A stretch of DNA of 64,000 bases, taken from assembly GCA_902790525.1 (NCBI GenBank), contig CADASI010000039.1, forward strand, positions 19,251 through 83,250, given 5' to 3'. Every line of letters starts with the position of its first letter. Position 1 is the stretch's first letter. The position numbers were made by a program, and so were the translations under genes. Under the pieces are notes generated by a model. It made no database searches and was not told the DNA's origin. It was given only the letters and a program-made list of their open reading frames with translations. Source of the stretch: an uncultured Eubacteriales bacterium. GTDB taxonomy: Bacteria; Bacillota; Clostridia; Christensenellales; Aristaeellaceae. Shown one piece after another: positions 1 through 8,818 of this stretch.

Positions 1-546
1 GATGGTGTCCGGCGACTTGCAGTCCATGCAGGCCCCGGTCTTCGCGCAGGGCGTGGACAGAGCGAAGCGCTGGGCGTTGATGGGCGCGGCCACGTTGCGG
101 GCGCGCTTCATGGCGCCGTCCAGGTCGTCGCAGACCTTATTCATGCCCACGATGAACAGCACCATGCGGGGACCCTGGGCGATGGCGGAGACGCGGTTGG
201 CGTTGCCGTCGATGTTCACCAGTATGCCGTCCTGCGTCATGGCGTTGGCGCTGGAGAGGAACACGTCTGCGTCGTAGGCCGCCAGCATGGCCGCCCGCTT
301 GTCCTTGTTGGCGTCGCGGTCGACGAAGTTGTAGTTGCCCGCCTTGAGCGCCGTCACCAGGCCGATCTCGTGGGCGCTCATCGCGCCGCCCATGGCCACC
401 GACGCGCCCTCGGGGATCAGCACGAGCGCCTTATTGAGCGCCTCCGCCTTGTTCGCCGCGTAATACCCGCGCATGTTGCGGGACTCCAGCCCCTCTATGA
501 CCCTGCGCGCCAGCAGCGCGTTGCGACTCTTGATCATGCCGTTCAT
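1..546 (-). CDS. LUD-domain (lactate-utilisation-type) protein, 3' end outside window
   Basis: The minus-strand frame opens with ATG at 546 behind a GGAGG box (about 555-560) and runs off the left edge after 182 codons. The visible part reads like LUD/DUF162 proteins: an N-terminal helix pair, a glycine-rich stretch (IPEGASVAMGGAMS), and near the cut edge the cysteine-containing motif CMDCKSPDTI typical of this family. LUD proteins are linked to lactate oxidation or related redox metabolism, but stand-alone members are mostly uncharacterised. No lutA/lutB partner is visible on this side; partners could lie beyond the edge. Confidence 0.8.
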   Translation of the reverse strand, partial: MNGMIKSRNALLARRVIEGLESRNMRGYYAANKAEALNKALVLIPEGASVAMGGAMSAHEIGLVTALKAGNYNFVDRDANKDKRAAMLAAYDADVFLSSANAMTQDGILVNIDGNANRVSAIAQGPRMVLFIVGMNKVCDDLDGAMKRARNVAAPINAQRFALSTPCAKTGACMDCKSPDTI

Positions 547-576
547 ACCGAAACCTCCATATTAAGCGTTACCGGC

Positions 577-605
577 AGTATAGCGCAACCGGGATTTTTT
601 GTCAA
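577..605 (-). promoter_or_regulatory. Sigma-70-type promoter for the LUD gene
   Basis: On the minus strand TTGACA (600-605) is followed after 17 nt by TATACT (577-582), about 30 nt upstream of the ATG at 546. Spacing and both hexamers fit a housekeeping promoter. Confidence 0.65.
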
Positions 606-676
606 CGGATGTATGGGGAACTGATATGCGGGCAATGATAGGATGTGATCATCCTGCGACGAAGGGTTGTGAACGC

Positions 677-2970
677 ATGAAGGGTATCATCATGGCGGGC
701 GGCGAGGGCACGCGGCTGAGGCCGCTGACGTGCGACTGTCCCAAGCCTATGATGCGGCTGATGAACCGGCCGGTGATGGAGTACGCGCTGAAGCTGTTGA
801 AGCGCCACGGCATCGGGGACATCGCCGTCACCCTGGGCTACATGCCCGACGCGGTCACCGACTGCTTCGGCGACGGCTCCGCGCTGGGGGTCCGGCTGAG
901 CTGGTTCGTCGAGCAGACGCCCCTGGGCACCGCCGGCGGCGTCAGGCAGGCGCGGGCCATGCTGGACGAGACCTTCGTGGTGCTCTCCGGCGACGGCGTG
1001 ACCGACCTGGACATCACCCGCGCCGCCGCGTTCCACCGGGAGCGCGGGGCCGTCGCCACGCTGGTGCTCGCGCGGGCGGACAACCCCATGGACTACGGCG
1101 TGGTGGACGTGGACGCCGAGGGCCGGGTGCGCAGCTTCCACGAGAAGCCGGACTGGTCCGAGGTGCTATCTACATCCTGGAGCCGGAGGCGCTTGCGCGC
1201 GTGCCCGAGGGGCGTCCCTGCGACTTCGGCCACGAGCTGTTCCCGCAGATGGTGCGGGAGGGCCTGCCGGTGTACGGCTACGTGACCGACGACTACTGGT
1301 GCGACATCGGCGACGTCCGGGCCTACCTGGGGGCGCACGTGGACGCCATGGAGAGCCGGGTGAAGCTGGAAGGCGTCCCGGCGCTGTCGGGCCGCGCGCT
1401 GCAGCTGCCCGGGGCCGAGGTGGACCGTGCCGCCGTGCTGGAGGGACCCTGCCTGATCGGCAGCGGCGCCCGGGTGCGCTCCGGGGCCTACGTGGGGCCG
1501 TACAGCGTCATCGGCGAGGGGTGCGTCGTGGGCGAGGGGGCCAGCATCAAGCGCAGCGTGCTGTGGCCGGGGGCGCATGTGGGGGCCAAGGCCCAGGTCC
1601 GGGGCAGCGTGCTGGCCGCCGGCGCAATGCTGGGCGAGGGCGCGCAGGCCTACGAGGAGAGCGTGCTGGGGGCCGGCGCGGAGGTCGCACCCCGGGGCGT
1701 GCTGCTGTCCGGCGTGAAGCTGTGGCCCGGCAAGCGGGTCGAGGAGGGCGAGCGGCTGGAGGCCAACCGGGTCTGGGGCGGAGCGCGGCAGGCGCGCTTC
1801 ACCGCGGGGGCGCTCAACCTCGCGGACCCCGCCGACGCCGCCCGCGCCGCCCGGGCCTGCGCCGTGGCGATGAAGCCCCGGGAGGCGCTGCTGGGCCACG
1901 ACGGCGGGGCCATGGCCGAGGCCATGTGGCACGCCGCCGCCGCGGGCTGCATGGCCCAGGGCGTGCGGGTATTGAACGCCGCCGACTGCACGCTGCCGCT
2001 TCTGCGCCACGCCCAGCGGGACCTTCGGTGCGACGCCGCGCTGTTTCTGACCGGCGACAGCCTGACGCCGCTCAACGCGCTGGGGGCGCGGCTGATCGAC
2101 CGCGAGCAGCGGGCCATCGCCCGGCTGAACGCCCGGCAGGACTATCCCCCGGCGACGCCGGAGACCCTGCCGCCGGGGGCAGGCTACGTGGCGGACGCCG
2201 CGGGGCTGTTCGCCGCCGATCCCGCCCAGGCCGCGCCGGTGGCGCTGTACAGCTCAAATCCCCGGGTGCTCCGGCTGGCGAAGCGCACCCTGCAGCGCTC
2301 CGGGCTCCAGTACCGGCTGGTGACCCGGGAGACCGAGCTGATCCCCGCCCGGGAGGAGATCGGCCTGCTGCTCGACCAGACCGGCGAGCGCTGCGTGATC
2401 TCCGATGAAAGCGGTGCGCTGACCGACGCCCAGCACCAGCTCCTCATCGCCTGGACGGCGCTGGAGAACGGCGAGCGGACGCTGCTTTTGAGGGACAACG
2501 CCACCCGCGGCATCAACGCGCTGCTGGACCGATACGACGCCCGGGCCGAGTACTTCGCCGGGGAGGAGGCCCGCTGGATGAACGCGCTGGCCGAGCGCGC
2601 GCCGTTCCAGTTCGAGCTGCACTTCGACGGGCTGATCCTGGCCATGGCGGCGCTGTCGCTGATGACGGAGCAGGGGCTGACGCTTGAGGATTGGCGGCGG
2701 GACATGCCGCAGGTCCATCGCCGCAGCCGTGTGGTCGCCATTCCCCCGCGGCAGGGCGGAAGGGTGCTGCACGCCTTCGCGCAGGGCCAGCCCGACGCCC
2801 GCCTTGGCGGCGGCGTGCGCTTCGAGCGGCCCGAGGGCTGGGCCTGGGTCGGCGCGGAGGACGACCGCGGCCGTTTGCGCATCGTGACCGAGGGCGTCTC
2901 CGCCGAGGTCGCCGGGGAGCTGTGCGACTTCTGCGAGGAATCGCTCAAGCGACTGAGTGACGGGACATAA
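677..2970 (+). pseudogene. Nucleotidyltransferase / LbetaH / phosphomannomutase-like fusion, frameshifted
   Basis: The first frame (677 to about 1165) is a sugar-nucleotide nucleotidyltransferase of the mannose-1-phosphate guanylyltransferase type: MAGGEGTRLRPLT at the N-terminus, LSGDGVTDLD metal site and FHEKPDW. After E-V at 1160-1165 the homologous reading continues in another frame (AIYILEPEAL) from 1168. Family members usually have about eight residues here (roughly FSDTVNTG), so about 22 nt seem to be missing, which shifts the frame. The rest holds left-handed beta-helix hexapeptide repeats (about 1430-1700) and a phosphomannomutase-like C-terminal half. That half lacks the TASHNP phosphoserine loop; GDSLTPLN stands in its place, so it is probably not a working mutase even if the frame were intact. 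As written the gene is broken. Confidence 0.8.
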
Positions 2971-2972
2971 TA

Positions 2973-3007
2973 TGCGACCCCCTGCCCGCGATGGGCAGGG
3001 GGTCGCA
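2973..3007. terminator. Bidirectional hairpin between convergent genes
   Basis: A perfect 15-bp stem (2973-2987 with 2993-3007) and 5-nt loop lies between the stop at 2970 and the stop at 3020 of the converging gene. There is no clear U-tract on either side, so termination is inferred from position and stability. Confidence 0.65.
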
Positions 3008-3019
3008 CATGATATTGCG

Positions 3020-4279
3020 TCAGTTGGTTTCGGCGCTCTCGGTCGCCTCGGCGCTCTCGGTGGCGGCGGGCTTGGCGGTCTCGGCGAACAGCCGCACCTG
3101 GAAGTCGGGCGTGGCGGTGCCGTTTTCCTCCATGCCGAAGTCCTTCTGGGCCTTGGTGACGGCGGTCTGGGTCTTTTCACCGTAGGAGCCGTCGGCCTTG
3201 CCGGACAGGTAGCCCAGCTCGATCAGCTGCTTTTGCAGGTCGAGCACCGCGTCGGATTTGGTGCCGCGGCTCAGGGTGGTGTACTGGTCGGCGGGATTGG
3301 GCGTGGGCACGACATCGGACTTGAGCTCGAACAGTATGGTCTGCACCGCGCCGTTGTTGTAGGTGCTCACGGCCAGGTACTCCATGGGCTCGCCGGCGTT
3401 GGAGAAAGTGTAGCGCTTCCACAGCGTCTTGGGCTCGTTGGACTTCACGCTCACGTCGGGCTGGCCCGCGATCTCGGCGTCCATGAGCTGGAAGCCGGGG
3501 TTTTCGGTGTTGCCGGACTCGCTCTGCAGTACGATCTTGATGATGTTCTGCGGCACGATGTTGGCGGTGCCGGTGTAGTCGTGCAGCGTCAGCTCGAAGC
3601 CCGCGCCGGCCTCGGTGCCCTGCAGCTTGTAGACGTTGCCCCACTTGGAGGCGAAGTCGGAGGGCAGCATGTAGTCCTTCATCGTCAGGGAGAAGGACAG
3701 CGTCTCAAAGTTGTCGTCCTCGGTGGAGAAGCGGGCGGTGCCGTCGGGGTTGATCTGGGTGGTGAACTCATAGGTCTCGCCGAAGGGCACCACCGCCACG
3801 GTGGTGGGACCCGGCACGGGCGTGGGCTCCGGCGTGGGCGTGGGTTCCTCGGTGGGCGTCGGCTCGGGGGTGGCGGTGGCCGCCTCCATGCTGATGGTGT
3901 AGTCCTCCTCGGGCTCGGGCGTCGCCTCGGGCTCGGCGGTGGCCTCCGCGTCACCGGTCTCGTCGGACGGTTCCCTGTCCAGGTCGCCCAGGTCGATCTC
4001 GATGTCGTCGTCCGGCTCCTGCTGGTTTTCATCGGGGACGAAGCCCTCCATGTCGGGCTCCTCAAAGCCGGCATCCTCGGTCGCGGCGGGCGTGGGGGTG
4101 ACCACGATCTCCCGCACCTCGGGCGCCGCCTTATCCTTCTTATTGAAAACAAACTGATCGGCCACGATGCCGAGTATGAAGCCGATGATCAGCATGACGA
4201 TCGCCCAGATGGCGATGCGCTTGCGATAGACTGAACGCAGCTTGCGCAGGCGCGCCCGTTCAGAAGACTGCCGTTTCAT
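3020..4279 (-). CDS. Single-pass membrane protein with Pro/Thr/Glu linker and peptidoglycan-binding domain
   Basis: Start ATG at 4279 is preferred because GGGAGG lies about 10 nt upstream; the longer frame starting at 4300 has no such box. A basic cytoplasmic tail is followed by one membrane helix (about residues 22-45). Then comes a long low-complexity linker rich in E, D, P and T (about 60-160, many TPEP repeats), a beta-rich middle region of unknown family (about 165-320), and a C-terminal PG_binding_1-like domain (LSRGTKSDAVLDLQKQLIEL ... GSYGEKTQTAV). The topology suggests the C-terminal part contacts the cell wall. The middle domain is not recognised; function unknown. Confidence 0.75.
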   Translation of the reverse strand: MKRQSSERARLRKLRSVYRKRIAIWAIVMLIIGFILGIVADQFVFNKKDKAAPEVREIVVTPTPAATEDAGFEEPDMEGFVPDENQQEPDDDIEIDLGDLDREPSDETGDAEATAEPEATPEPEEDYTISMEAATATPEPTPTEEPTPTPEPTPVPGPTTVAVVPFGETYEFTTQINPDGTARFSTEDDNFETLSFSLTMKDYMLPSDFASKWGNVYKLQGTEAGAGFELTLHDYTGTANIVPQNIIKIVLQSESGNTENPGFQLMDAEIAGQPDVSVKSNEPKTLWKRYTFSNAGEPMEYLAVSTYNNGAVQTILFELKSDVVPTPNPADQYTTLSRGTKSDAVLDLQKQLIELGYLSGKADGSYGEKTQTAVTKAQKDFGMEENGTATPDFQVRLFAETAKPAATESAEATESAETN

Positions 4280-4315
4280 ATTCTCTCGTTCCTCCCGCAT
4301 AATCTCTTATTGTAT

Positions 4316-4345
4316 ATTATATCTTTACAGTGCGCGATCCGTCAA
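4316..4345 (-). promoter_or_regulatory. Promoter for the PG-binding membrane protein
   Basis: Minus-strand TTGACG (4340-4345), 18-nt spacer, TATAAT (4316-4321), about 40 nt before the ATG at 4279. Confidence 0.65.
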
Positions 4346-4390
4346 GGGTTTTTCATTTAAGAAGCGGTTCCGCGTGTTAATTTCCCCGCG

Positions 4391-4921
4391 TCACACCCCG
4401 ATCTCTTCCCTTTGGTTCAAAAGGTCCACGCTGGGCAGGTCGGCCAGGGTCTCCATGCCGAAGTGTTGCAAAAACTTGTCGGTGGTGGCGTACAGTATCG
4501 GGCGGCCCAGCGTCTCCCGGCGACCGCACTCCTCGATGAAGCCCTTGTTCAGAAGCGACTGCACCGAGTAATCGCACTTCACGCCGCGCACCGCCTCGAT
4601 GTCCCCCTTGGTGACCGGCTGGCGGTAGGCCACGATGGACAGCGTCTCCAGCACCGCCTGCGACAGCGGCTGCTTTTGAAGCGGCTGCAAAAACGCCTCC
4701 ACCTGCGGGGCGTATCTGGGGCAGATGGACAGAAACACCGTCTCGCCGCTGCGGTTCAACTGTATGCCGCGGTTTTCGAGGGCCAGGTGGTCATTAAGCG
4801 CCGACAGCGCCTCCTCAAGCTCGCTCACCGTCAGGTTCATGGCGTGGGCCAGGGCGTCCACCCGCACCGGGTCGCCGGACACAAACAGTATCGCCTCGAT
4901 GATCGCGCTCAGATTCTCCAT
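4391..4921 (-). CDS. scpB: Segregation and condensation protein B
   Basis: A 176-residue protein with the ScpB winged-helix layout: IIEAILFVSGDPVR at the N-terminus and LETLSIVAYRQPVTKGDIE followed by LLNKGFIEECG and GRPILYATT. ScpB joins ScpA and SMC in the bacterial condensin that organises and segregates the chromosome. The start at 4921 is chosen over the longer frame at 4993 because GGAGG sits 8 nt upstream. Unlike many Firmicutes, scpA is not next to it in this window; the neighbours on both sides are cell-wall proteins. Confidence 0.93.
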   Translation of the reverse strand: MENLSAIIEAILFVSGDPVRVDALAHAMNLTVSELEEALSALNDHLALENRGIQLNRSGETVFLSICPRYAPQVEAFLQPLQKQPLSQAVLETLSIVAYRQPVTKGDIEAVRGVKCDYSVQSLLNKGFIEECGRRETLGRPILYATTDKFLQHFGMETLADLPSVDLLNQREEIGV

Positions 4922-4958
4922 GCCGGCAGCCTCCGCACATTTGAAATATATATGTAAT

Positions 4959-4987
4959 ATTTTATCACAATGCAATGTTATATACAA
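4959..4987 (-). promoter_or_regulatory. Putative promoter for scpB
   Basis: Minus-strand TTGTAT (4982-4987), 17-nt spacer, TAAAAT (4959-4964), in an AT-rich stretch upstream of the scpB start. Confidence 0.5.
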
Positions 4988-5100
4988 GCACAATCGCGTT
5001 GCGTTTGGATTTTACAGCGGAGAATATTCGGTCATAATCGGGGCGAATTGTGATAAAAACCGGCAATCTGGGCATTTGTTTCAAATTTGTTTCAGAAGCA

Positions 5101-5129
5101 TTGAAAGATATTACGGATGGTTGTATAAT
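5101..5129 (+). promoter_or_regulatory. Promoter for the SleB-like hydrolase
   Basis: TTGAAA (5101-5106), 17-nt spacer, TATAAT (5124-5129), about 47 nt upstream of the ATG at 5176. Confidence 0.7.
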
Positions 5130-5175
5130 TTCTTTAGTCGGAACAGATTTCTTGCTCCGAGGGAGGCAGACCGAT

Positions 5176-5592
5176 ATGAAGAGATGGATGATCATCGCCG
5201 CGGTACTGATACTGGGCGCTTGTATACTGATCCCGAAGCCGGGATTCACGGAGGACAGGGACACGGTGCTGCTGGCGCGGGCGATCTACGCGCTGGCCCG
5301 CAACGACAGCTACGACGCCAAGCTGGCCATCGGCACGGTGGCCATGAACCGGGTGGACAACCCCTGGTTTTCCGACACGCTGGGGGAGGTGCTCAACGAG
5401 CAGCACCAGTTCCCCATCGGCAGCCGGTACGATTCCGAGAGCCTGTCCGCAGCCCACGCGGTGCTCTCCGGGCGGCGCAACCTGAGCGCCGAAGCGCTCT
5501 ACTACCAGACCGCCGACGCCACCGAGCCGAGGCGCGACAAGCCCATACAAACCGTCGGGCATTTCGCATTTTACGCGACGGAAGACATCTGA
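5176..5592 (+). CDS. SleB-type cell wall hydrolase, probable lipoprotein
   Basis: ATG at 5176 follows GGGAGG and starts MKRWMIIAAVLILGAC, a signal peptide ending in a lipobox (LGAC). The mature part carries the Hydrolase_2/SleB fold signature: LLARAIYALARNDSYDAKLA, VAMNRVDNPWF and LSAEALYYQ. SleB-like enzymes cut peptidoglycan, classically the spore cortex, but many copies act on vegetative wall. At 138 residues it is essentially one catalytic domain with no wall-binding repeats. It is transcribed alone from the promoter at 5101-5129, and its stop codon directly abuts a tandem-repeat hairpin element. Confidence 0.82.
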   Translation: MKRWMIIAAVLILGACILIPKPGFTEDRDTVLLARAIYALARNDSYDAKLAIGTVAMNRVDNPWFSDTLGEVLNEQHQFPIGSRYDSESLSAAHAVLSGRRNLSAEALYYQTADATEPRRDKPIQTVGHFAFYATEDI

Positions 5593-5780
5593 GAGTACAG
5601 AGTGCAGAGTACAGAGTGCAGAGTGCAGTTTTGGTTCAACTCCCTACGGGATTTGTTTGATTAAAGGAGTTAGACAGCGATAGAGCGATTGTCCGTAACC
5701 ATTAATCAAAGAAATCCGAAGGATTTCTACCAAAACTGCACTCTGTACTCTGTTATCTGTACTCTGTTATCTGTACTCTG
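5591..5780. repeat. Long-hairpin element with short tandem-repeat arms (copy 1)
   Basis: The left arm (5591-5630) is a run of near-repeats of CAGAGTGCAGAGTA; the right arm (about 5730-5780) is its inverted counterpart (CTCTGTACTCTGTTAT units). The arms close on a perfect inverted pair, CAGTTTTGGT and ACCAAAACTG. Inside lie two conserved palindromic cores, one ending in GGGATTTGTTTGATT (near 5662) and one beginning AATCAAAGAAATCC (near 5703). The same cores occur, in the other orientation, at 59673-59893. There is no coding potential; the element begins at the stop of the upstream gene. Confidence 0.8.
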
Positions 5781-5820
5781 TAAAGAAATCGCGCCGCGTT
5801 TTTATGCCGTTTCATTCATT

Positions 5821-7851
5821 CTATTCTGCCTCAAACACCGCCGTCTGGCTGAGCACGGTGCCGTCCCGGGCGACCTGGCCCACGGTGAAGCGCTCGACGG
5901 ACAGCGGGTCGTCCATGCGGGCGATGATGTGGTCCTGGTCGATGTAGGCGGTGTCCACGGGCTTGTCGTCCACCATGACGGCGGAGAACTCGGTGAAGTT
6001 CTCGCCGGACACCAGCAGGCGGCCGTACTCGCGGCTGACCTCACCGACGGTCACCGGCACGCTGCCCATGGTCATGCGGGCGGGGACGTAGGGTGATTCG
6101 CCGTTGACGGCCTGCTTCTCGCCGTAGAGTATGTCGTACTGAAGCTGCTCCAGCCGGTCCAGGTACTCCTCCCCGGCCTCCGAGGGGTCGGCGGACTGGT
6201 GATACTTGGTGATCACGCCGCCGTTGAAGCCCAACTGCTTCATCACGTTGGCGGTGAGGCGGTAGGCCTGGAGGTCGGGAGCCTCGAAGGTATAGCCGTA
6301 GTTGTTCCAGATCACGTAGCGGCTGGCGTAAATGGACCCGGTGGTCAGCATGTCGTTTTCCAGCTCCATGGCGGGCAGGTGGTCGCCGTAGGCCACGATC
6401 ACGGTGGGCTCGTCGAAGCGGGCGATGGCGTGCACCAGCTCCTTGAGGAACTCGTCGGTGGCGGGGATGAGGTTGACGAAGTTCTGGAACGGCGCCAGCG
6501 GGATCTTCTCCGGCAGCGCCAGCACCTCGATGTCGCCCTCGGCGGGGGTGTACTCGTCGGCGTACTTGCCGTGGGACTCCACCGAGATGCACATGATCAC
6601 GTCGCGGCCCTCGGTGGACTGGAGCGTCCGCAGCACCTCGCCGGTGAGCTGCGCGTCCTTCGCCCAGCCCAGGGCGTTGTACTTCATGTCGTGCATGTAC
6701 TCCAGCGACACGAAGCGGTCGAAGCCCAGGTTGGGATAGACCACGTTGCGGCTGTAGAAGGTGGCCCCGTTGCTGTGCAGCGCGGTGGCGGTGTAGCCGT
6801 AGTCCTTGAGGTCGTAGTTGACGGTCTCCACGGCGGTCTGCTGGAGTATGGTGTTGTAGGGGATCTCCCCCGCCCCGAAGAAGTCCAGGTTGAGCCCCGT
6901 GAGCACCTCGAACTCGGTGTTGGCGGTGCCGCCGCCGATGGTGGGCACGTACAGAAGCCCGCTGGGGAAGTTCCGGCACAGCCGGTTGAAGTTGGGCGTG
7001 GGGTCGGCAGAATATTTGCTGCCGATGATGGTGTTCACGTCGAAGAAGGACTCGAGCTGCACGAACAGTATGTTCGGCTGGGCCAGGTTGTCCGTCTCGT
7101 CGAACACAGGGTAGGCCATCTCCCCGTCGTCGTCGATGTCCTTGATGATCTCCGCCACCGTCTCGCTGGAGTAGGTGTCGGGCTTGGAGATGCCCTGCTG
7201 ACCGAAGGTGAACGTGAAGCAAACGGGGAAGCCGTAGTCGTTGTAGGCGTCCACCATGTTGTCAAAGCGCCGGGGCAGCAGCTCCGCCCGTATGGACAGC
7301 GCCGAGATCATGGCGCACAGCAGCGCGAAGCCCACGAAGGTCAGCGCCGAGGCCGCCCGGTTCACGCGCTTCCTGCGCGGGGTGCGGCTGAACAGCAGCA
7401 CCTCCAGCACGATCAGCGCGAAGCCCGACACGAACATCAGTATGATGCGCGCCGTGGAGTAGTAGATGGTCATCAGCGATATGGCGTCCTTGAGCATCAG
7501 TATGTCCACCGAGCAGAAGGGCTGCGTGCGCTCCTTGATGACCGTGTACTGCACGATGCCCAGTATGACCCATAGGATGCAGGTGGTGCACAGCACCGCG
7601 CGGCGGCGCTTGAACAGCTCCGAGAAGAGCAGCGTGGTCAGCACGATCAGCGCGTTGTACAGGAACATCAGCGGCTTGCCCGTCACAAAGTCGAACAGCC
7701 GCCGCACATCCAGCCCGCGGTTGCAAAACTCCACCAGCAGCGTAAGCGCCAACGCCATCACGGGCAGTTGGATCAGACGCACCTGCGGATTGATGGTCTC
7801 GTGCTTCACGTGACGCTTGGTTTTCCCCCCGTGCGCGCGCTCCCTGGACAT
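5821..7851 (-). CDS. LTA-synthase-like membrane sulfatase-fold phosphoglycerol transferase
   Basis: 676 residues. The N-terminal part holds about five membrane helices (roughly residues 25-190). From about residue 255 comes an extracellular alkaline-phosphatase/sulfatase domain (PNILFVQLESFFD; GGGTANTEFEVLTG with the likely nucleophile Thr; YGDHLP near the C-terminal metal site). This is the layout of lipoteichoic acid synthase and related enzymes that move glycerol-phosphate from phosphatidylglycerol to a wall or lipid acceptor. An extra C-terminal beta domain of about 90 residues (SVPVTVGEVSREYGRLLVSG) looks like an IPT/TIG or adhesion-type fold and is not part of standard LtaS. The gene is alone, with its own promoter. 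Confidence 0.85.
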   Translation of the reverse strand: MSRERAHGGKTKRHVKHETINPQVRLIQLPVMALALTLLVEFCNRGLDVRRLFDFVTGKPLMFLYNALIVLTTLLFSELFKRRRAVLCTTCILWVILGIVQYTVIKERTQPFCSVDILMLKDAISLMTIYYSTARIILMFVSGFALIVLEVLLFSRTPRRKRVNRAASALTFVGFALLCAMISALSIRAELLPRRFDNMVDAYNDYGFPVCFTFTFGQQGISKPDTYSSETVAEIIKDIDDDGEMAYPVFDETDNLAQPNILFVQLESFFDVNTIIGSKYSADPTPNFNRLCRNFPSGLLYVPTIGGGTANTEFEVLTGLNLDFFGAGEIPYNTILQQTAVETVNYDLKDYGYTATALHSNGATFYSRNVVYPNLGFDRFVSLEYMHDMKYNALGWAKDAQLTGEVLRTLQSTEGRDVIMCISVESHGKYADEYTPAEGDIEVLALPEKIPLAPFQNFVNLIPATDEFLKELVHAIARFDEPTVIVAYGDHLPAMELENDMLTTGSIYASRYVIWNNYGYTFEAPDLQAYRLTANVMKQLGFNGGVITKYHQSADPSEAGEEYLDRLEQLQYDILYGEKQAVNGESPYVPARMTMGSVPVTVGEVSREYGRLLVSGENFTEFSAVMVDDKPVDTAYIDQDHIIARMDDPLSVERFTVGQVARDGTVLSQTAVFEAE

Positions 7852-7883
7852 GCCCTCGCCCCCGTCGTTTTGGTCTTGCTATG

Positions 7884-7911
7884 ATTATACCACGTTTTGA
7901 GCGAAAGTAAA
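7884..7911 (-). promoter_or_regulatory. Promoter for the LTA-synthase-like gene
   Basis: Minus-strand TTTACT (7906-7911), 16-nt spacer, TATAAT (7884-7889), about 33 nt upstream of the start at 7851. Confidence 0.55.
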
Positions 7912-7928
7912 CGCTGAATTTATTCAAC

Positions 7929-7967
7929 AGGCAAAAAGATCAGCGGCAGCCGCTGATCTTTTTGCCT
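7929..7967 (-). terminator. Terminator after the leucine-rich lipoprotein pair
   Basis: A perfect 18-bp stem (7929-7946 with 7950-7967) with a 3-nt loop; the distal arm on the minus strand ends in a T-rich run. It lies 17 nt past the stop at 7985. Confidence 0.85.
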
Positions 7968-7984
7968 ATTGATTATACTTTGTT

Positions 7985-8818
7985 TCACGCCTCGTTCTTC
8001 ACGCTCTCCAGACCGGCGAGCTGCCAAGCGTTCTGGTCGCCCTCGAAGGTGATGGTGAGGTTCTTGCAGCGCATGGCGTCCTCGCCGATGGACTTCACCC
8101 CGGCGGGCAGGTTCATGGCCCGCAGGCCCTCGCAGCCGTTGAAGGCCCCGTCGCCGATGCTCACCAGGCTCTTGGGCAGCACGACCTCCTCGAGGTACAG
8201 GTCCCGGTCAAAGGCCATGGCGCCGATGTCCAGCACGCCCTCCGGCACGCTGTACCGCCCCGCGGCGTAGCCCATGGGATAGCACACCAGCCGGCGGTCC
8301 GGCTTGGAAAACAGCACGCCGTCGATGGTGGCCAGGTACTCGTGGTCGGGCGACACGAAGATGTCGAACAGGTTCGCGCAGCTGTGGAAGGGGTTCGCGC
8401 CCACGTCCCGCAGGGAATCCGGCAGGGCGATCTCCGTAAGCCCCTCGCAGCGCTCGAAGGCGCAGTCCCCCAGGGAGACCAGCCCCTCCGGCAGGCGGAC
8501 GCTCAACAGGTTTTCGCAGTCGGCAAAGGCGTACTCGCCGATGTCCAATATGCCCTCGGGCAGCGTCACGCTGACCAGGTCGCGGCAGTCGCAGAAGGCG
8601 CTCTCGCTGATGCTGGTGACCCGGTAGCCGTCCAGCTCGGCGGGCACGATCAGCTCGGCGTCCGGGCCGTCCCAGCAGACGATCTGGGCGGTGCCGTCGC
8701 TCAACAGTATATAGGTGTAGTCGCCGCAATCGTGGATCGGCGTGGCCGCGGTCTCCGCGCAGGCCCCGACGAGGGCCAGCGCCAGCACGATCGCCAGCGT
8801 CGCGCACAGCTTCTTCAT
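7985..8818 (-). CDS. BspA-type leucine-rich-repeat lipoprotein
   Basis: 277 residues opening with MKKLCATLAIVLALALVGAC, a lipoprotein signal with lipobox VGAC. The mature protein consists of BspA/LRR_5 repeats of about 23 residues (LPEGILDIGEYAFADCENL, LPEGLVSLGDCAFERCEGL and others). A mid insert (FVSPDHEYLATIDGVLFSK) is shared with the neighbour. Such proteins are surface-exposed and often bind host or bacterial ligands. Its ATG overlaps the TGA of the upstream paralogue (ATGA at 8815-8818), so the two are translationally coupled. Confidence 0.85.
   Translation of the reverse strand: MKKLCATLAIVLALALVGACAETAATPIHDCGDYTYILLSDGTAQIVCWDGPDAELIVPAELDGYRVTSISESAFCDCRDLVSVTLPEGILDIGEYAFADCENLLSVRLPEGLVSLGDCAFERCEGLTEIALPDSLRDVGANPFHSCANLFDIFVSPDHEYLATIDGVLFSKPDRRLVCYPMGYAAGRYSVPEGVLDIGAMAFDRDLYLEEVVLPKSLVSIGDGAFNGCEGLRAMNLPAGVKSIGEDAMRCKNLTITFEGDQNAWQLAGLESVKNEA

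Noticed and set aside
7801-7816. CTTCACGTGA inside the LTA-synthase-like gene as a parS site
   Set aside because: Only the left half of the 16-bp parS consensus fits; the right half (after CACGTG) matches poorly and it lies in coding sequence away from parAB.
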